Shown here in pieces: positions 36,995 to 49,338 of a stretch of 64,000 bases of DNA. The DNA is from Isoetes taiwanensis (lineage: Eukaryota; Streptophyta; Lycopodiopsida; Isoetales; Isoetaceae), in assembly GCA_021234155.1 (NCBI GenBank), contig JAJEKV010000094.1, positions 3,766,535 through 3,830,534 on the forward strand, written 5' to 3'. The notes under the pieces are model-generated. The model did no database searches and was not told where the DNA came from. It saw only the letters and a list, made by a program, of their open reading frames with translations. Within the stretch, counting starts at the first letter, position 1; each line of letters begins with the position of its first letter. The position numbers and the translations under genes are program-made.

Positions 36995-37480
36995 CATCTT
37001 ATAAATAGAAGGCCTTTCTTATTGTCTCGACGATTGAGAGGACTTGAAGAGCTATTATGAGCACTTCTCTCCACCCTCACTAATTGCATGCAAGGTAAAT
37101 ACTCTCCCATTTTGTTACATTGCTAAAGCTTAGATTTGTTTAATATGAAACTCCAGTATTTTTATTTCATCCTTAATCTTGGCGAATATGTGGATTCTAT
37201 CACAGTGAAATTGTAGCTAACGCTTGAGCTGATTTGCAATTATATTTTGGATTTTGCAAGAGATGGCACGAGATGAAAAAGACTACATTATTGAGCTAAA
37301 TCTAGATGATTTTTATGGATGGTGGATGAAATGCTTTTGGTAACTCACCACTTTTGTGTCGAGAGATGCCGTATTGGAGTTCCTTTGGATTTATTTCGTA
37401 AATTTATATCATTCGCAAAATATCATTCGTGGTGATGAGGCATCTTCAAGTAAAATTGATAATTCTACTGATGTTTTACG
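36995..37480 (+). pseudogene. Small spliced gene, unit 1 copy (damaged)
   Basis: Same layout as 46009-46495: TATA-like cttataaataga at about 36999-37010, a short leader with a donor at caag|gtaaat, an acceptor tttgcaag, and ATG at 37263 reading MARDEKDYIIELNLDDFYGWWM. The frame then breaks (atgaaatgctttt instead of atgagcgccttt) and later indels follow. Confidence 0.4.
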
Positions 37481-38439
37481 TCCGTGGAACACATGAATCT
37501 TTAATAATAACAAAAAAGTATTGACCACTCTTTAAAAGACTAAGCTAAATATTGCACTTTGTAATTTCTAAATTAGAGTTAGAATGTAAGATCTTTACGT
37601 AAGTTGTTTCACATCAATCTAGAATAACTTGGCCATTAAGAATGTTGGACATTAACTCGGGTCCCGCCTGTACGCTTTTGAAAAGAGAATGTGCGGCCAA
37701 GGCCGGGCCATGGTTAAATTTCTAGTAAATATAAAATAACATGGAGTAACCATAGCTACAATTTAATGGGGAATTTGGGTGAGATTCACGCTATTAGGTG
37801 AAGAGAGTATCCGAATATGAAGCTTATGGGGATTTTACAATAAGTGTCATGGCAAATATCGAATCTTCTTTTTAAAAGGCAAGGTGTTGGAAAGAAATGT
37901 GCAGGAGCAGCAGCATGTATAGCATCGCATTCCTATACGGGACCTTTGGTTAATAATGTTGAATACACATTTGAACTTCGAGACTATGAATCCCACAATT
38001 TTTGAATTTACGCTTTCTCTCTTTGACCTCCTCTGATCCAAGCTCGCTTATCTCTAGAAGATAATCTGTCTGACATTCCCTTTGAAGTCTATGATTGGGA
38101 ACTGGTCGAGTTAAACCATTTGAGTTTCTTATTTTCATCATTTTCTTTCTGGTTTTGGGTCGACCCTAAACTTGGAGGGCGTTCACGCTGCGGCTTAGGG
38201 GTGAAATCATCTTGCGACGGGGAGCAACATCATGCGGAAATATTACATGCTTTTGGCACAGGGGCTCATGTGAAGATCTTCTGGCTGGAGGGTTTGTAAA
38301 TTTTAGCTTTTTTGGCGGGGAGGAATGAGGTTTTATTTTGAAGTAGCACATAGGCTTGGCCCAGGAGATGGAGTTCACTTCCTTGAACCTTTGGAGTTAG
38401 TTTTGTAGCCTACTTACAGTCCTTTTTTTACACAGCAAT

Positions 38440-38848
38440 AAACCTGGAAACTAGCAACATTCCACACTTAAAAATAAAATTCCCATGAGCCTTTGGTTTG
38501 GGTGCATATTCTGAGGGGTGACTGGGGCATGGTGTTGGATAAGCATACTCTTGCCCTTTGTTCCTCGATCTAACCCCGATGCATGAGATCCTCATTTTAT
38601 GGGGTATACATACTTCAGGATTTTATTATCTTTTGTATAAACACAGTTTATGTAAAATACTATAAGATTTGAGGCCATAAAATTATTGTTGAAGATTGTA
38701 CATGTATAATATGATTTTATGGGCTCTATTTCTACGTCACCCCCTGTGGTGAATATGCACCCCAACCAAAAGGGGTTTAAGGGGAATTTTTATTTTAAGT
38801 GGAATGTAATGGTTTATGTTATACCTAAAAAATTGTCTCCCCTTCGGC
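38440..38848. mobile_element. Foldback/MITE element, copy 3
   Basis: Unit 2 equivalent of copy 2. The left arm is partly deleted (ccttaaacccc replaced by ccatgag) and the right arm (aaccaaaaggggtttaagggg) is nearly intact. Confidence 0.85.
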
Positions 38849-41800
38849 CTTCTAAACAAACCGGAAGGGTTTGAATGTAATGAACTGTATTTATTTTAAA
38901 AAAAATGGGTCTTGTTTGTATATTATGACCAGGTCGCTGGTATACAATATGGTTTGTATCCTAGGACCTCTTGAACACATTTACAAAGATGATACAAGCA
39001 CCCTCTTATACATTTAGACATTTAAATACTATACAAGCAAATAAAGATCTCCAGAATCGAACCGGAGTAAATTTGAATCCATTAAAACATAGTTGAAAGA
39101 AAACTTTGATTTAGGTTGGTAGCTTGACTAAGGAATGGCAGAACAACATGGTGAGAAGCTTAAATGTTTTAGTTGGTAGCTTAAGCATAAAATATATTGC
39201 ATGACCACATTCATAAAATATGTACCTACAGGATTCTAATGCAACACAAAGAAACCAAAGTCATAATTAGATTTCAATATCTAGCACAAGATGCAAAAGC
39301 CAATAAAATTTTAGCATAGTATTCATGAAAATCTCTATGCACCTAAATACCTAGGAGCATTTAACATCTATTCATGAAAATGTTTATGCATGAAACCTAT
39401 TAATTTACAGCATCCCTCAATTACATTGCATTTATTACTTTCTTGGCCTTACATCTATTACTAACATGCCCCCTGGCTTTGTAGCATAGCGATTTGCTAA
39501 CATCTATTCTTGGCATGCCCTCTTTTGTAATACAGCTGCATTTGCTAACAATAGGTATACTATAGCATCTCGGGGTCGAATTTAAAGCAATTCAATCCAT
39601 AATTTTGATGAAAGTATTAAATAAAAGCTAGATCAAAGGCAAATGAAATCACTCTAGGACTACTTGCCGGATGAAGAGATTAGGCTGCTTTCAGGTGTGC
39701 ATTTGAAAGTGTGCATTTGAAGCGCAAATGGATACAACAATTGTTTTTGGTTCAAAAATAATGGATTTGAAATACATAACAACATTCAAAGAAATTTGTG
39801 TACCTCATCTATGAATGTTTTTGTTCCATCTAAAACAACATATGAAATGCTTCAAATTAGAGTCGGAATGACCATGACCTCCTGAATACCAAAAATTGCA
39901 TACCATATCTGCATCTATGAGAGCATTTCTTATTTGACTCAACATGGTAGCAAGCGCCTTTTACTTAGCCATATCTAAGTTGTGCCTTTATTTTTGCCAA
40001 AGTAGCTTCCATCCAACGTTTCTCGTCCCAAAATTACTACATCTTCAAAAGTATCATTCTTCTAGATGCCACATTTTCCCACAACAGACTAGTTTTGAAG
40101 TAGATGTGTTTTCATGGAGTGCACTTCTATACATGGCACATACTCAAATACAAAAACTATTGGTTACCTTAATAGGAAAGGAGTGCAAAACAACTGAAGT
40201 GTCTCGTGAAAATGGTGAGAAGAAAACAGAGTTGGAGATGAGGAGAAGCGAGAAGGCGAACACTACAAGAGGAAGAGAAGCTTGCAATCCAAGAGGAAAA
40301 TAAGATTAGAAAAGGAGAAACCCGAGGGTTCTTGAACAAGCTAAGTTCCTTTAATTCTTCTTGCCCTAATTTGCCAAAGCATTGGCGAGAGCGCCATTGC
40401 GAATCTTTGCTAGAAAGAGGGCAAATGTAAAGCGCCTTTACTATCCACCTCAAATTTTTATCTCGTCTTTGTACTTCGTTCAAATTCATTTCCTTGCATT
40501 GTCGAGCAAGAAAAAGGCTAATATTGTGGAATCTTCCAAATCTATCGACACTATTGAGAAATGTTGGCTACAGCCGCCAATTCTTCGAGCCTTGAGAAGA
40601 AGGAGTCAAATCGTCTGGAGGATTCACATTCAAACAGATTGTGAGCATACACGGAGAAACTAAGGAGCCGGAAGGCGATCGATCTTCACGACCCTAAACC
40701 CACCAGGTTTTTACTCTAGGTAAACAACGTATTGGCACAAGATAAAGTTACTCAACGGAAAGATGAGGGATGTCTCGGTAAAAATAATATTGATCGCCCG
40801 GAGAAACACGAGAACAAAAGCAAGGTGTGCGAAATATCCAGCGCCCAGAAAATATAGTTCCGAAACTATTGCATATGCTGGCTTGGGACAACAAAGGTGC
40901 GAGAAGCCAGTTAAAATCCTAAAGCGTGAACTACAATCCGGAGCCCTAAAACGCCACTCCCATTGCCATCGAACTCCTCCGACCATAGCCATAACTTCCA
41001 GATCAACCGCAATAGAACCCTAAAGTGGAGTTCAAAATCCAACCCTAAAGTAGAACTCTCGAGAAACGGCATACCACGATTTGAAAATCGTGGAGGTACC
41101 GATTGAAAATATCAATAAAATTAATCCAATTAGTGCACCAGTATCGCACTCTACATGTAATGATTAGTACATCTAATTGCATACGCGATGAAATCATAGC
41201 AAAACCATATGCAAAAGCGTACAAAAATACAAAAGGAACCCCCTGTTATAATGCTAGATATTTGAATATAAAAACGTATACAGATCCACAAAGGAGTCCA
41301 ACCAGATTATATGGAGGGAGTTGAAATCCCGTTTCTATTAGTTAAACATGACTATGCATGAGGTAATTCCAACCATAAAGCACACATTTTATTATTACAG
41401 TTTTTAATTCCTTCTGAAAGAATTTTAGCAAAGATAATAGTAGCATCAACAGGAATCAAGCAGTTAAATTTGAAGCAATGAGTTTGTAGAATTGAGTTTA
41501 AACCCAAGCTTCCACGTCTGTCATGCTTCTACATGTCAACTTTCTACGAAGGTCTTACTGAATTTTGCCTAAGTATGCTCTCATTTGTTTTCGTGCATGC
41601 TTTTTCTTAAATAATCACTGATATTATCCTTGATCTGTTTTGCAGAAGCAGAGGTGTGCTTTGTTGACAAATAGCCCTTAATTTACAAGAGGTTTTTATC
41701 TTGGGAGATGTTCTATAAGCGCTTTGCAAATGCAACGGCGAACAGTAGTTAGGAATACAAATAGTGGTGCCCCAGTGAATCCACAATGTTTTCCTATTTG

Positions 41801-44800
41801 CAAGAGAAGGTTTTTGCTTAGATTGTCTCATCTTTTGTAGATATGATTTGCCAGATCGTGGTAAATAAAATAAGTTTATTTTTTATTTTGTCGGCATCTC
41901 GGAGCATCACGTAACAATTCTCTATTTTCTTTTCTTGCATGGGTTACTTTAGGAAGTGGCGAGACGCTTGAAAATCAGCTTGGAAGCATTTCATTCTAAC
42001 AGCGACAACGAAGCACTATCCTTTGCAAGCTTACCGCCTTAAGTTACACCCTGTTCGGTATCTAAAGATCTCATGGCATTTTCGAGCAAAGTGCTATCTC
42101 TATATCGTTACACTCTTAATATTTTACGCATTTTGTCTGCGGGCTATGTTAGTGTATGGAATTGTCAAGATATCATTTGATCGTACCTTATAACTGTCAA
42201 ACTAGCGGATGAGATACTTAATTAATTGTAAGCGAGGATGTTGTTTAACGTGCGGTAACAGATCTTCCTATAGAAAATGGTATGTTCACCATCATTGTTT
42301 GTTGCCATGAAGTTTCCTATAGAAAATGGTATGTTCATGCTATTTTACCCACCACAAAGGATATTGTTTAGTCGAGATCGGGGTCCAATATGGCTTTTAC
42401 TATTTTCTGGATGGATTTTATGCAATTTCAAGGGGGCTCAAGGGATTTATGCAATTTTTGAGAAGCAACCCGGTGTCGAGGGCTTCATGGTGTTTTTGCC
42501 ACGTGTGTTTGATGTAGAGACAAAGCATGCATGCATTCGCATTGAGCAATACTTTCAATTATGAACAATTAAAAACTACGCATATAGGTTGTATTCGGTT
42601 CTTTGCGGGGCTTTAATTTCTCCTTTACGTGCTTAGGACATTTTTTGAGCATTAAGCTCTTCTTTCTTTATTCTCATTCTCGCCCATTTCAACTAATATG
42701 TGCATTTGAATAAAAGCGGAGTCGAGATCGTGAGTTGATTGCCTTCTTCTATGGTAAGGACATTTTGAATTCTCTTTTTGTCTCCTTTCGTTTCCATTTA
42801 ACTGAATGGTAATAGAATCTACTATGTCCATTTTTCATATGTTATTTGTTTGATGCCAGCTGCTCAAGCTCATTTTGGCACCTCAACTCGGATGATTCTC
42901 TCGTTATGGTGCCCTAAATCGGATCCTTGAAAGTTGAGCATCCACCATTCCATTTGCCGTCTGCAAATACTAGATAAAACATAGTTTTGAACGATTCGGG
43001 CCGGGTGGGATTGTGGTAAAGCTAATGATAACATTTTCTTTTTTTTCGTGGTTCAAAGCTTACGGAGTTGAAAGGTAAGATTCGACACCAAGTTAATTTG
43101 TATCTTCTGTTTTAATTTTTTTATTTACGTGAGCTTAGAGACAAAGGTAAGATCATATGCTTCTTGAATAGAGGCATCAGAAGTAGTTTGTTTAATCTAT
43201 TATGGGAACACCTTTACAAACCCTTTGGCATCCATTCCCGACCTTGGTGCATGCATAAAACTCTCGTACAGTGAATTGTAACGACATTCCTATGCTCCTA
43301 AAATAGGTGCAAATCGGTCATTGGTGGCTATTTGCAATGTAAGCTACATTTGGATGATTGATTGTTGTACCTCCTCTTTGCACCTCTGTTTTGATTGTGG
43401 TTCACTTGGATTGCTTCTAGATCAGCTCTTGACAATATCCTCTATATTGCTTGCTAAGTGTTCGGGAGTACACTAGGACATCCGTATGTAACTTGCATAA
43501 TTTAGAATGTCTTTGCTTCAAATCTTACGATCCTAAATGCGGGTTCATTTATCCCTTAATGCCATATCAACTATTTTAGTATAATCGCACCCTAAGGTGA
43601 CACACGAGTTTAGTGCAAAGATCAAGTTTTTCCCTGAAAAAGTTGCCCACGTTATCACCGAGACCGAGACCCGGTTCAAGTATAGAAACATGATGCTTCT
43701 TTAAAGCCAAAAACTTTACGAGGATGAGAGATGATAATAAGCTGTTGTTTGGACCTGGAAGAATATCTCCAATAGTGGAGATTGCCCTCACCGTCAGCAT
43801 TGCATCCAAGTGCACAATTTTGTATCTCACCACAATTTTGATTCTCAACCAAGTTCCATGGCCACTTAACAAATCATTTTCCATTTAACAATGAATGAGA
43901 GATCTGAAAGAATGAAATACGAAATAAAAGGGTTTAGGGTTTCCGGTTTGCTCTGAGAACAAGGATGTCCTTGCCAATGGCAAATTTAAATGCATGTTAC
44001 AAGCAATGGAAGAAAAATCTGAAAAAGCGAGATGATGCATGCACTATATAGTCATTGCCGAACATTTGTATTCCTTGATGCTATATGCATTTATTTGACT
44101 TGGATCATTCTCTTGCATTTACGAAGCGGAAGAACCTTATTGTTAAATGTTGCACTATGCTCCACCGTTAACTAAAAATGTACTGCCACGACAATATATA
44201 ATTTTAAATGATTATTTTAAGCATAAGTACTCTTTTGTGAAATCAAAAGCCCATTATTGTCAACACCAACACTAACTCATTATTATATGGTCAAGTTCAA
44301 TTTGGTCAAGTTTAATTTGCTTACAACAGCTTTCTTGCACCCATATTGCACAATCAAATATATGAGACTACCCCAATTTGTTGAATGTCATTTTGAAACT
44401 ACTTCAATTTGCTGAATATCATCTTGATGCAATAAAATACGGCACTACCTCATTTTGTTGAAGATCATGTAATGTTTCGTTTAAAAGTTACTATCCTCAC
44501 ATGGTAGTTCATTTGTGAAGTCCTCAAACACTATCTTGGCCCTTTTTAGGTCTTGAAGAGTAGAAAAGACACTCAGTGATGTTTGCCCCCATATACTCCC
44601 CAATTAGATGGGTAATCTACCGACAAACTTCAAGAACTAGCTAGGAACTTCCTGGGGATTTTTTTATTTTTTATATATTATCCTTTTGGCCATGCTTTAT
44701 CAATCATAAACATCCCATGCATGCCCCTGTCTAATTCTACCCATTCCACGTCCACTGTATCCACCCTCCTTAAAAGCCTTTTGCATTTTGGCATTCAAAA

Positions 44801-46008
44801 TTACATCTATGGTAAAGATTACATTTACAATTTATTGTTCCCCGTTATGTCTACACATTTGACAAGCATATGACTAATGCCCAACACTACAAATTTTGGA
44901 TTTGAGACTAGGTTTCGTTGTAATAGATATACATGTACACACCATCTCAATTGATAATAAACAATATGAAGAAACCTACGCATATGTTTTTGACTACCAA
45001 CATTATTAAGAGAACTTGCATCTCAGGTTCCCATATGCACTCCATTCCATATATAGACACATTCTATCTATCAAATCCATTACATCTACCCATTTGACAC
45101 GATCACGACTAACACCCATCGTTTGCATTCCACATCGCCCACGACTAATGCCCGCATTGCACCAAGTGTTGAACTAGAGAAAGTATTGCTCCGTTCTCAC
45201 AAAAATGTCCGGCCGGGATATTTATAACTTGCTTCAAGAATGCGCGGCGCCAAAACAAGTTGAACGTTTAATTTGATATTAAATGGGCACTAATGTAGTT
45301 AGAGAACTTAAATATCAACTGGGTGAGATGCTTCATGCCGCGTTGATGCTATCAAAACATCAAAAATTTAATGACAACCAAATTAAAGATTCTATAACTT
45401 CATTGTTGCAATTGACAATTGTTGCATATATATAATATTATTTTAACCTTTATCAATGCCCCCAAGTTGGTATTGTCCTTCTCATGGCTTCTCATACACA
45501 ATATCAACTAGAGTGAGATGCTTCTGCGCACGTTGATGCTATCAAAACATCAAAGAATTAATGACAACCAAAGTAAAGATTCTATGAATGAGAATTTCTT
45601 TTGTTCTATGAATGAGAATTTAGGAATTCAAAAATTCAAAAGACACCAAGGAATTAAAGGGCATCCCAACCCTAAACCAAATTTCTCTATTGACTCCATT
45701 AAATCTACCCTGTATGTTCCACCCTATGCATTCCATTACTTCTATCCAGGGCTAATACTCGACATCTCTAAACCCTAAATCCTTCGTAGTTTGTAGTCCA
45801 TTACATCTATATCATGATTACATTTACAATTTTGTATACAAACTCTATTAATTCTACCAATTCAACACGTACATGACTAATGCCCGGCATCGCCGGGCAC
45901 ACGTTTCTAGTGATATTAATGATTACATGCGAGTTGTGATATAGGCACTTGGCATAAATATAGCCCTAGATTAGTCATGTGTGTCGATCATCCAACAAAA
46001 CCCCATCT

Positions 46009-46016
46009 TATAAATA
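46009..46016 (+). promoter_or_regulatory. TATA-like box of the small spliced gene
   Basis: Tataaata within catcttataaatagaagg, about 50-60 bp upstream of the putative leader exon. Conserved in both units. Confidence 0.4.
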
Positions 46017-46273
46017 GAAGGCCTTTCTTATTGTCTCGACGCATTGAGAGGACTTGAAGAGCTATTATGAGCACTTCTCTTCTGCTTCACTAATTGCATG
46101 CAAGGTAAATACTCTCCCATTTTGTTACATTGCTAAAGCTTAGATTGTTTAATATGAAACTAGCATTTTTATTTCATCCTTAATCTTGGCGTAATGCGTA
46201 TGTGGATTCTATCGTTGTGTGAAATTGTAGCGAACGTTTGAGTTGATTTGCAATTATATTTTGATTTGCAGAG

Positions 46274-46495
46274 ATGGCACAGATGAAAAAAGACTACATT
46301 ATTGAGCTAAATCTAGATGATTTTTATGGATGGTGGATGAGCGCCTTTGGTAACTCACCAGCCTTTGTGTCGAGAGATGCTGTATTGGAGTTCCTTTTGG
46401 ATTTATTTCGTAATTTATATTATTCGCAAAAATATCATTCTAGTGTGATGAGGCATCTTCAGTTCTGCAAATTGATAATTCTACTTGATGTTTGA
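46274..46495 (+). CDS. Small ORF of a Helitron-borne spliced transcript (unit 2)
   Basis: 73 codons, MAQMKKDYIIELNLDDFYGWW followed by SAFGNSPAFVSRDAVLEFLL. The ATG lies three bases after a good acceptor (tgatttgcag). A matching donor (caag|gtaaat, 46105) and a TATA-like box upstream suggest a 5' leader intron 46105-46271. The protein is acidic and aromatic-rich at the N-terminus, with no signal peptide or family that I recognise. It could be a captured host gene fragment. The unit 1 copy is broken. Confidence 0.35.
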   Translation: MAQMKKDYIIELNLDDFYGWWMSAFGNSPAFVSRDAVLEFLLDLFRNLYYSQKYHSSVMRHLQFCKLIILLDV

Positions 46496-46710
46496 TGTCT
46501 GTGAACACATGAACCTTTAATAACAAAAAGTATTGACCAACTTTTTAAAAGACTAAGCTAAATATTGTACTTTGTAATTTCTAAATTAGAGTTAGAATGT
46601 AAGATCTTACGAAGTTGCTTCACATCAATCTAGAATAACTTGGCCATTGCAGAAAAGAATGTTGGACGTTAACTGGGGTCCAACTGCACAGTTTTGAAAA
46701 AGAGAAATGT

Positions 46711-46745
46711 TCGCGGCGGCCTTGGCCGCCGCGATAAATTTCTAG
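46711..46745 (+). other. Helitron 3' terminus with hairpin
   Basis: An 11-bp perfect stem (46711-46721 with 46724-46734) and a TT loop, all G/C except the outermost pair. Seven bases (taaattt) and the terminal CTAG follow. Host LTR resumes at 46746. This is the classical Helitron 3' end layout. Confidence 0.85.
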
Positions 46746-47964
46746 TAAATATAAAACATGAGTAACCATAGCTAAGTATTTTACTGTGGGGAATTTGGGT
46801 GAGATTCACGTTACTAGGGTGAAGAGAGTATCTGAATATGAAGCTTATGGGGATTTTACAATATGGTTATGGCAAGGAGTCCTGCGTTGGCAATAAGAAG
46901 CACTTCTTAATATAACTAGTGAGTGACATTGATATGAGTATATTTGCAGTCCTTATATGGGAAATGATTCGAAGGTAAGTATATTGGAGAATGCTTAGAT
47001 CTCTATTTTGTTCAACAAAGTGCACGACGTTGGATTTACATAAATGTGGTAACATGATTTAATATTTCTTCATCTTTGAAGTTATCTAGTCTTCATCACT
47101 GAGCTCGCTTCAACATGAGTAGGTTGTATGGGCAACCTCAGCAAGGGTAAAATGTAGGAACATGTATAGTAAATATCTAATGAACTTCACATGTTTTGGT
47201 CTTTGCATTGTTCCACTGTTGTTTTGGTGTTTTGTTATCTCTTGGATCCTCCGGGGTCGGGCTTCTAGGTTTGGTGGCCTAGGTTGCTCCGGCATGCTCA
47301 TGTTCATCTGTGTTCCTTTGTGGTATTCTTGTTCTCAGTGACACTGGGCATAGTTCTCCTAACAGGGATGCTACATCACCTCTGTGACTCCATGGTAAGA
47401 GGTCCTCCGCCGCCGGGCGTGGTGCAGGAAGGATATCTTGCGATCTGAGGTTTACCCCACCCACTCATGGCAGGCTCAGGATGTGAGCTGGCTGGGTATT
47501 TCTCTGCTAATTGGGCCTGCATGTAGGCTGGTCGAGCTTCCCATTGTCCCGGAGCTATATGTCATGATGGTGTGGTATTTTGGCTATATTCTTTGCTTCT
47601 GATGTTCATGTTTGGTGTTGTCATTGTCTCAGCATTGTACTCACGTAGGATTTTCCATCTGTGTTTGTGCGTATCCAAGATTTCCAGAGTATTTCCATGC
47701 ATGCAGCCAAGGATCCCTACTTAGTCATGAGGACTAACCCCAGTGAGTGTTTGTGCAGTGAATTAGCACGCAATGGCCAAGCTAATGGAGATAGTGTGGC
47801 CGGAGAGATTCTGAGCGGAATTGCTACATTTTGTTATATTGTATTGTGGATATTATAATTCTTCACCATATTCCAATGTTTGTCATACAAACCTAGTAAG
47901 AGTCTTCACAAGTTTTGACAATATCCCGAGTTGCGAGGAGGGTCAACTCGGTAGGCTCGTCACA
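46746..47964 (+). repeat. Second LTR, right part
   Basis: Continues the LTR interrupted at 28401: taaatataaaacatgagtaa to ggctcgtcaca. It contains 47255-47735, which is deleted in the first LTR. Confidence 0.85.
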
Positions 47965-47966
47965 GT

Positions 47967-47978
47967 TGGTATCAGAGC
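47967..47978 (+). other. Second primer-binding site (tRNA-iMet type)
   Basis: TGGTATCAGAGC after caca, followed to about 48255 by sequence matching 26935-27211. A third LTR was not found, so the second internal region is cut off. Confidence 0.9.
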
Positions 47979-48259
47979 AACGCTGGATCTTTGGATGCCG
48001 ATATTATGATCTGTGGATTGTAGGCTTGGATCTTTAAGTATTGACATGGTGGATCGTAGATTAAATTAAAGTTGGAATGTGCTAATGGCTCCTCTTTCAG
48101 AATTATTTGAAGATGGTGTTCTAAGCATATACTGTCTTGAAGCTCTATCATTGCTATGGAAGCGAATCATGAGAGAAGTATCCATGTAGTCAAGCTGCTA
48201 TGTTGATCTTAAGTTAAGGGTTTCTTTGTGGCATATCTAGTAAGATGCGTAGCAATTGT

Positions 48260-49338
48260 ATATTTCACTCGCTAACAAATTGCCCCTTAAAAGGGGACAA
48301 TCCAAAAACGTTATGGACAATCCTAGAATTACACGGACCTTTCTTTTTCTTTTTCTTCTTCTTTCTTGCGGGCTAAGGTGTGATCATAACCAATAATTGC
48401 AAATATTTTATAATATAATATTGTGCCCAAAAAGTTTCCTTGTATGGGCCCAACAAGTGGTCAATTCGCCAAAAAAAAAATATAATATGATGCAAAATAG
48501 TATGGCTAAAAAGCTCCCTAGTATGGGCACAACAAGTGGTCAATTTGCAACATGCTACATTGTAAGCAGTTACAAGTGGGCCCAAACTCAACTTTGCGTG
48601 TTGGAAGAGTTGCAAGTTTTCAATGGAATTGTTAATACCCACACACAATACATTGGCCTGGAGTGGATATGAAAAGTGTTCCTGATACGTTCCTCCTTCC
48701 TCTTCCTCCTCCTCCTGTGTGGGCTCTCCTCCCTAGCAGTTGGCCGACGGCTTTAACTTTATATGAATATCATACTGTCGGGTAAAATCTGAGGTAAAGA
48801 AGGTTTTTCCGGTTGGAAATTGAAAGTTCCAGTTGAGTTAGTGCATGGGAGAAATTTATGGTAGATTTTCATGTACATTTTTCGAAAGGCTATACAAATT
48901 TCCGCTTAAAAATTTGGAATATCCAGGATATTGAGGGAAACAGAAGGAAATTTTTGGATAGGGCTAAAAGATTATGGTTATCAAATCCCATTCGAATCTG
49001 GTGGATCCATCACTTCGATGTAGCCATTGCACCAAAAAAGCCTAACCTTTGCAAATTGGTGGGTAAAAAAAACACCAAAATGGTTGGTGAGCTGACCGCC
49101 AACTAAGCATCCACGTAAGCAGAAGACACCCAATGATAAAGAAGGCCTACATTCACGCCAAAAATAGCGGGCACGTTTATCTGCCGTTCGCTACAATTTT
49201 AGAACCTGCCACGCTGGATCCGACGTGGACAAATGTGAGTTTTGACTCCCAAAAGAGCCCATTTTCAAGGGAGAATGAGCATTGGGATCGCTATGGACGC
49301 TACCGGTCGGGCCCTGCTCGCTTCTAGTATTTCTGGAT
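48260..49338. other. Intergenic; upstream region of F-box gene
   Basis: A local duplication (48429-48468 and 48509-48549) shares gtatgggc.caacaagtggt. A CT-rich tract (48690-48735, cctccttcctcttcctcctc) lies about 600 bp upstream of the ATG. No TATA box is certain. No other gene is seen. Confidence 0.5.

Larger units (their letters stand above)
28402..37725 (+). mobile_element. Helitron (non-autonomous), first copy
   Basis: The left end reads TCCTTCCTATTATAAAGCAG, a plant Helitron 5' terminus pattern. The right end is ttaaatttCTAG (CTRR) preceded by a degraded GC hairpin at about 37691-37712. The intact right terminus is seen in the duplicated unit at 46711-46745. The element sits between ggattt and taaatat of the LTR, whose empty form is at 26150. 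No Rep or helicase coding was seen over 9.3 kb, so it is non-autonomous and may carry captured host fragments. It contains a foldback element at 29411-29852. The insertion point reads T^T rather than the usual plant A^T. Confidence 0.75.
28808..37855 (+). repeat. Tandem segmental duplication, unit 1 (about 9.05 kb)
   Basis: Unit 1 matches unit 2 (37857-46870) along its whole length. Anchor pairs are 28811/37860 (cgaatcttct), 32112/41145 (cgcactctacatgta) and 37263/46274 (atggcac), with offsets of 9011-9049. The unit runs from inside the Helitron through its 3' end and about 125 bp of flanking LTR, so duplication came after insertion. Confidence 0.9.
37857..46870 (+). repeat. Tandem segmental duplication, unit 2
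   Basis: Collinear with unit 1. It differs by scattered substitutions and many 1-8-base indels, often at C/G-containing spots. It lacks the first about 450 bp of the Helitron (28402-28807). Its Helitron 3' end is better preserved than that of unit 1. Confidence 0.9.
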
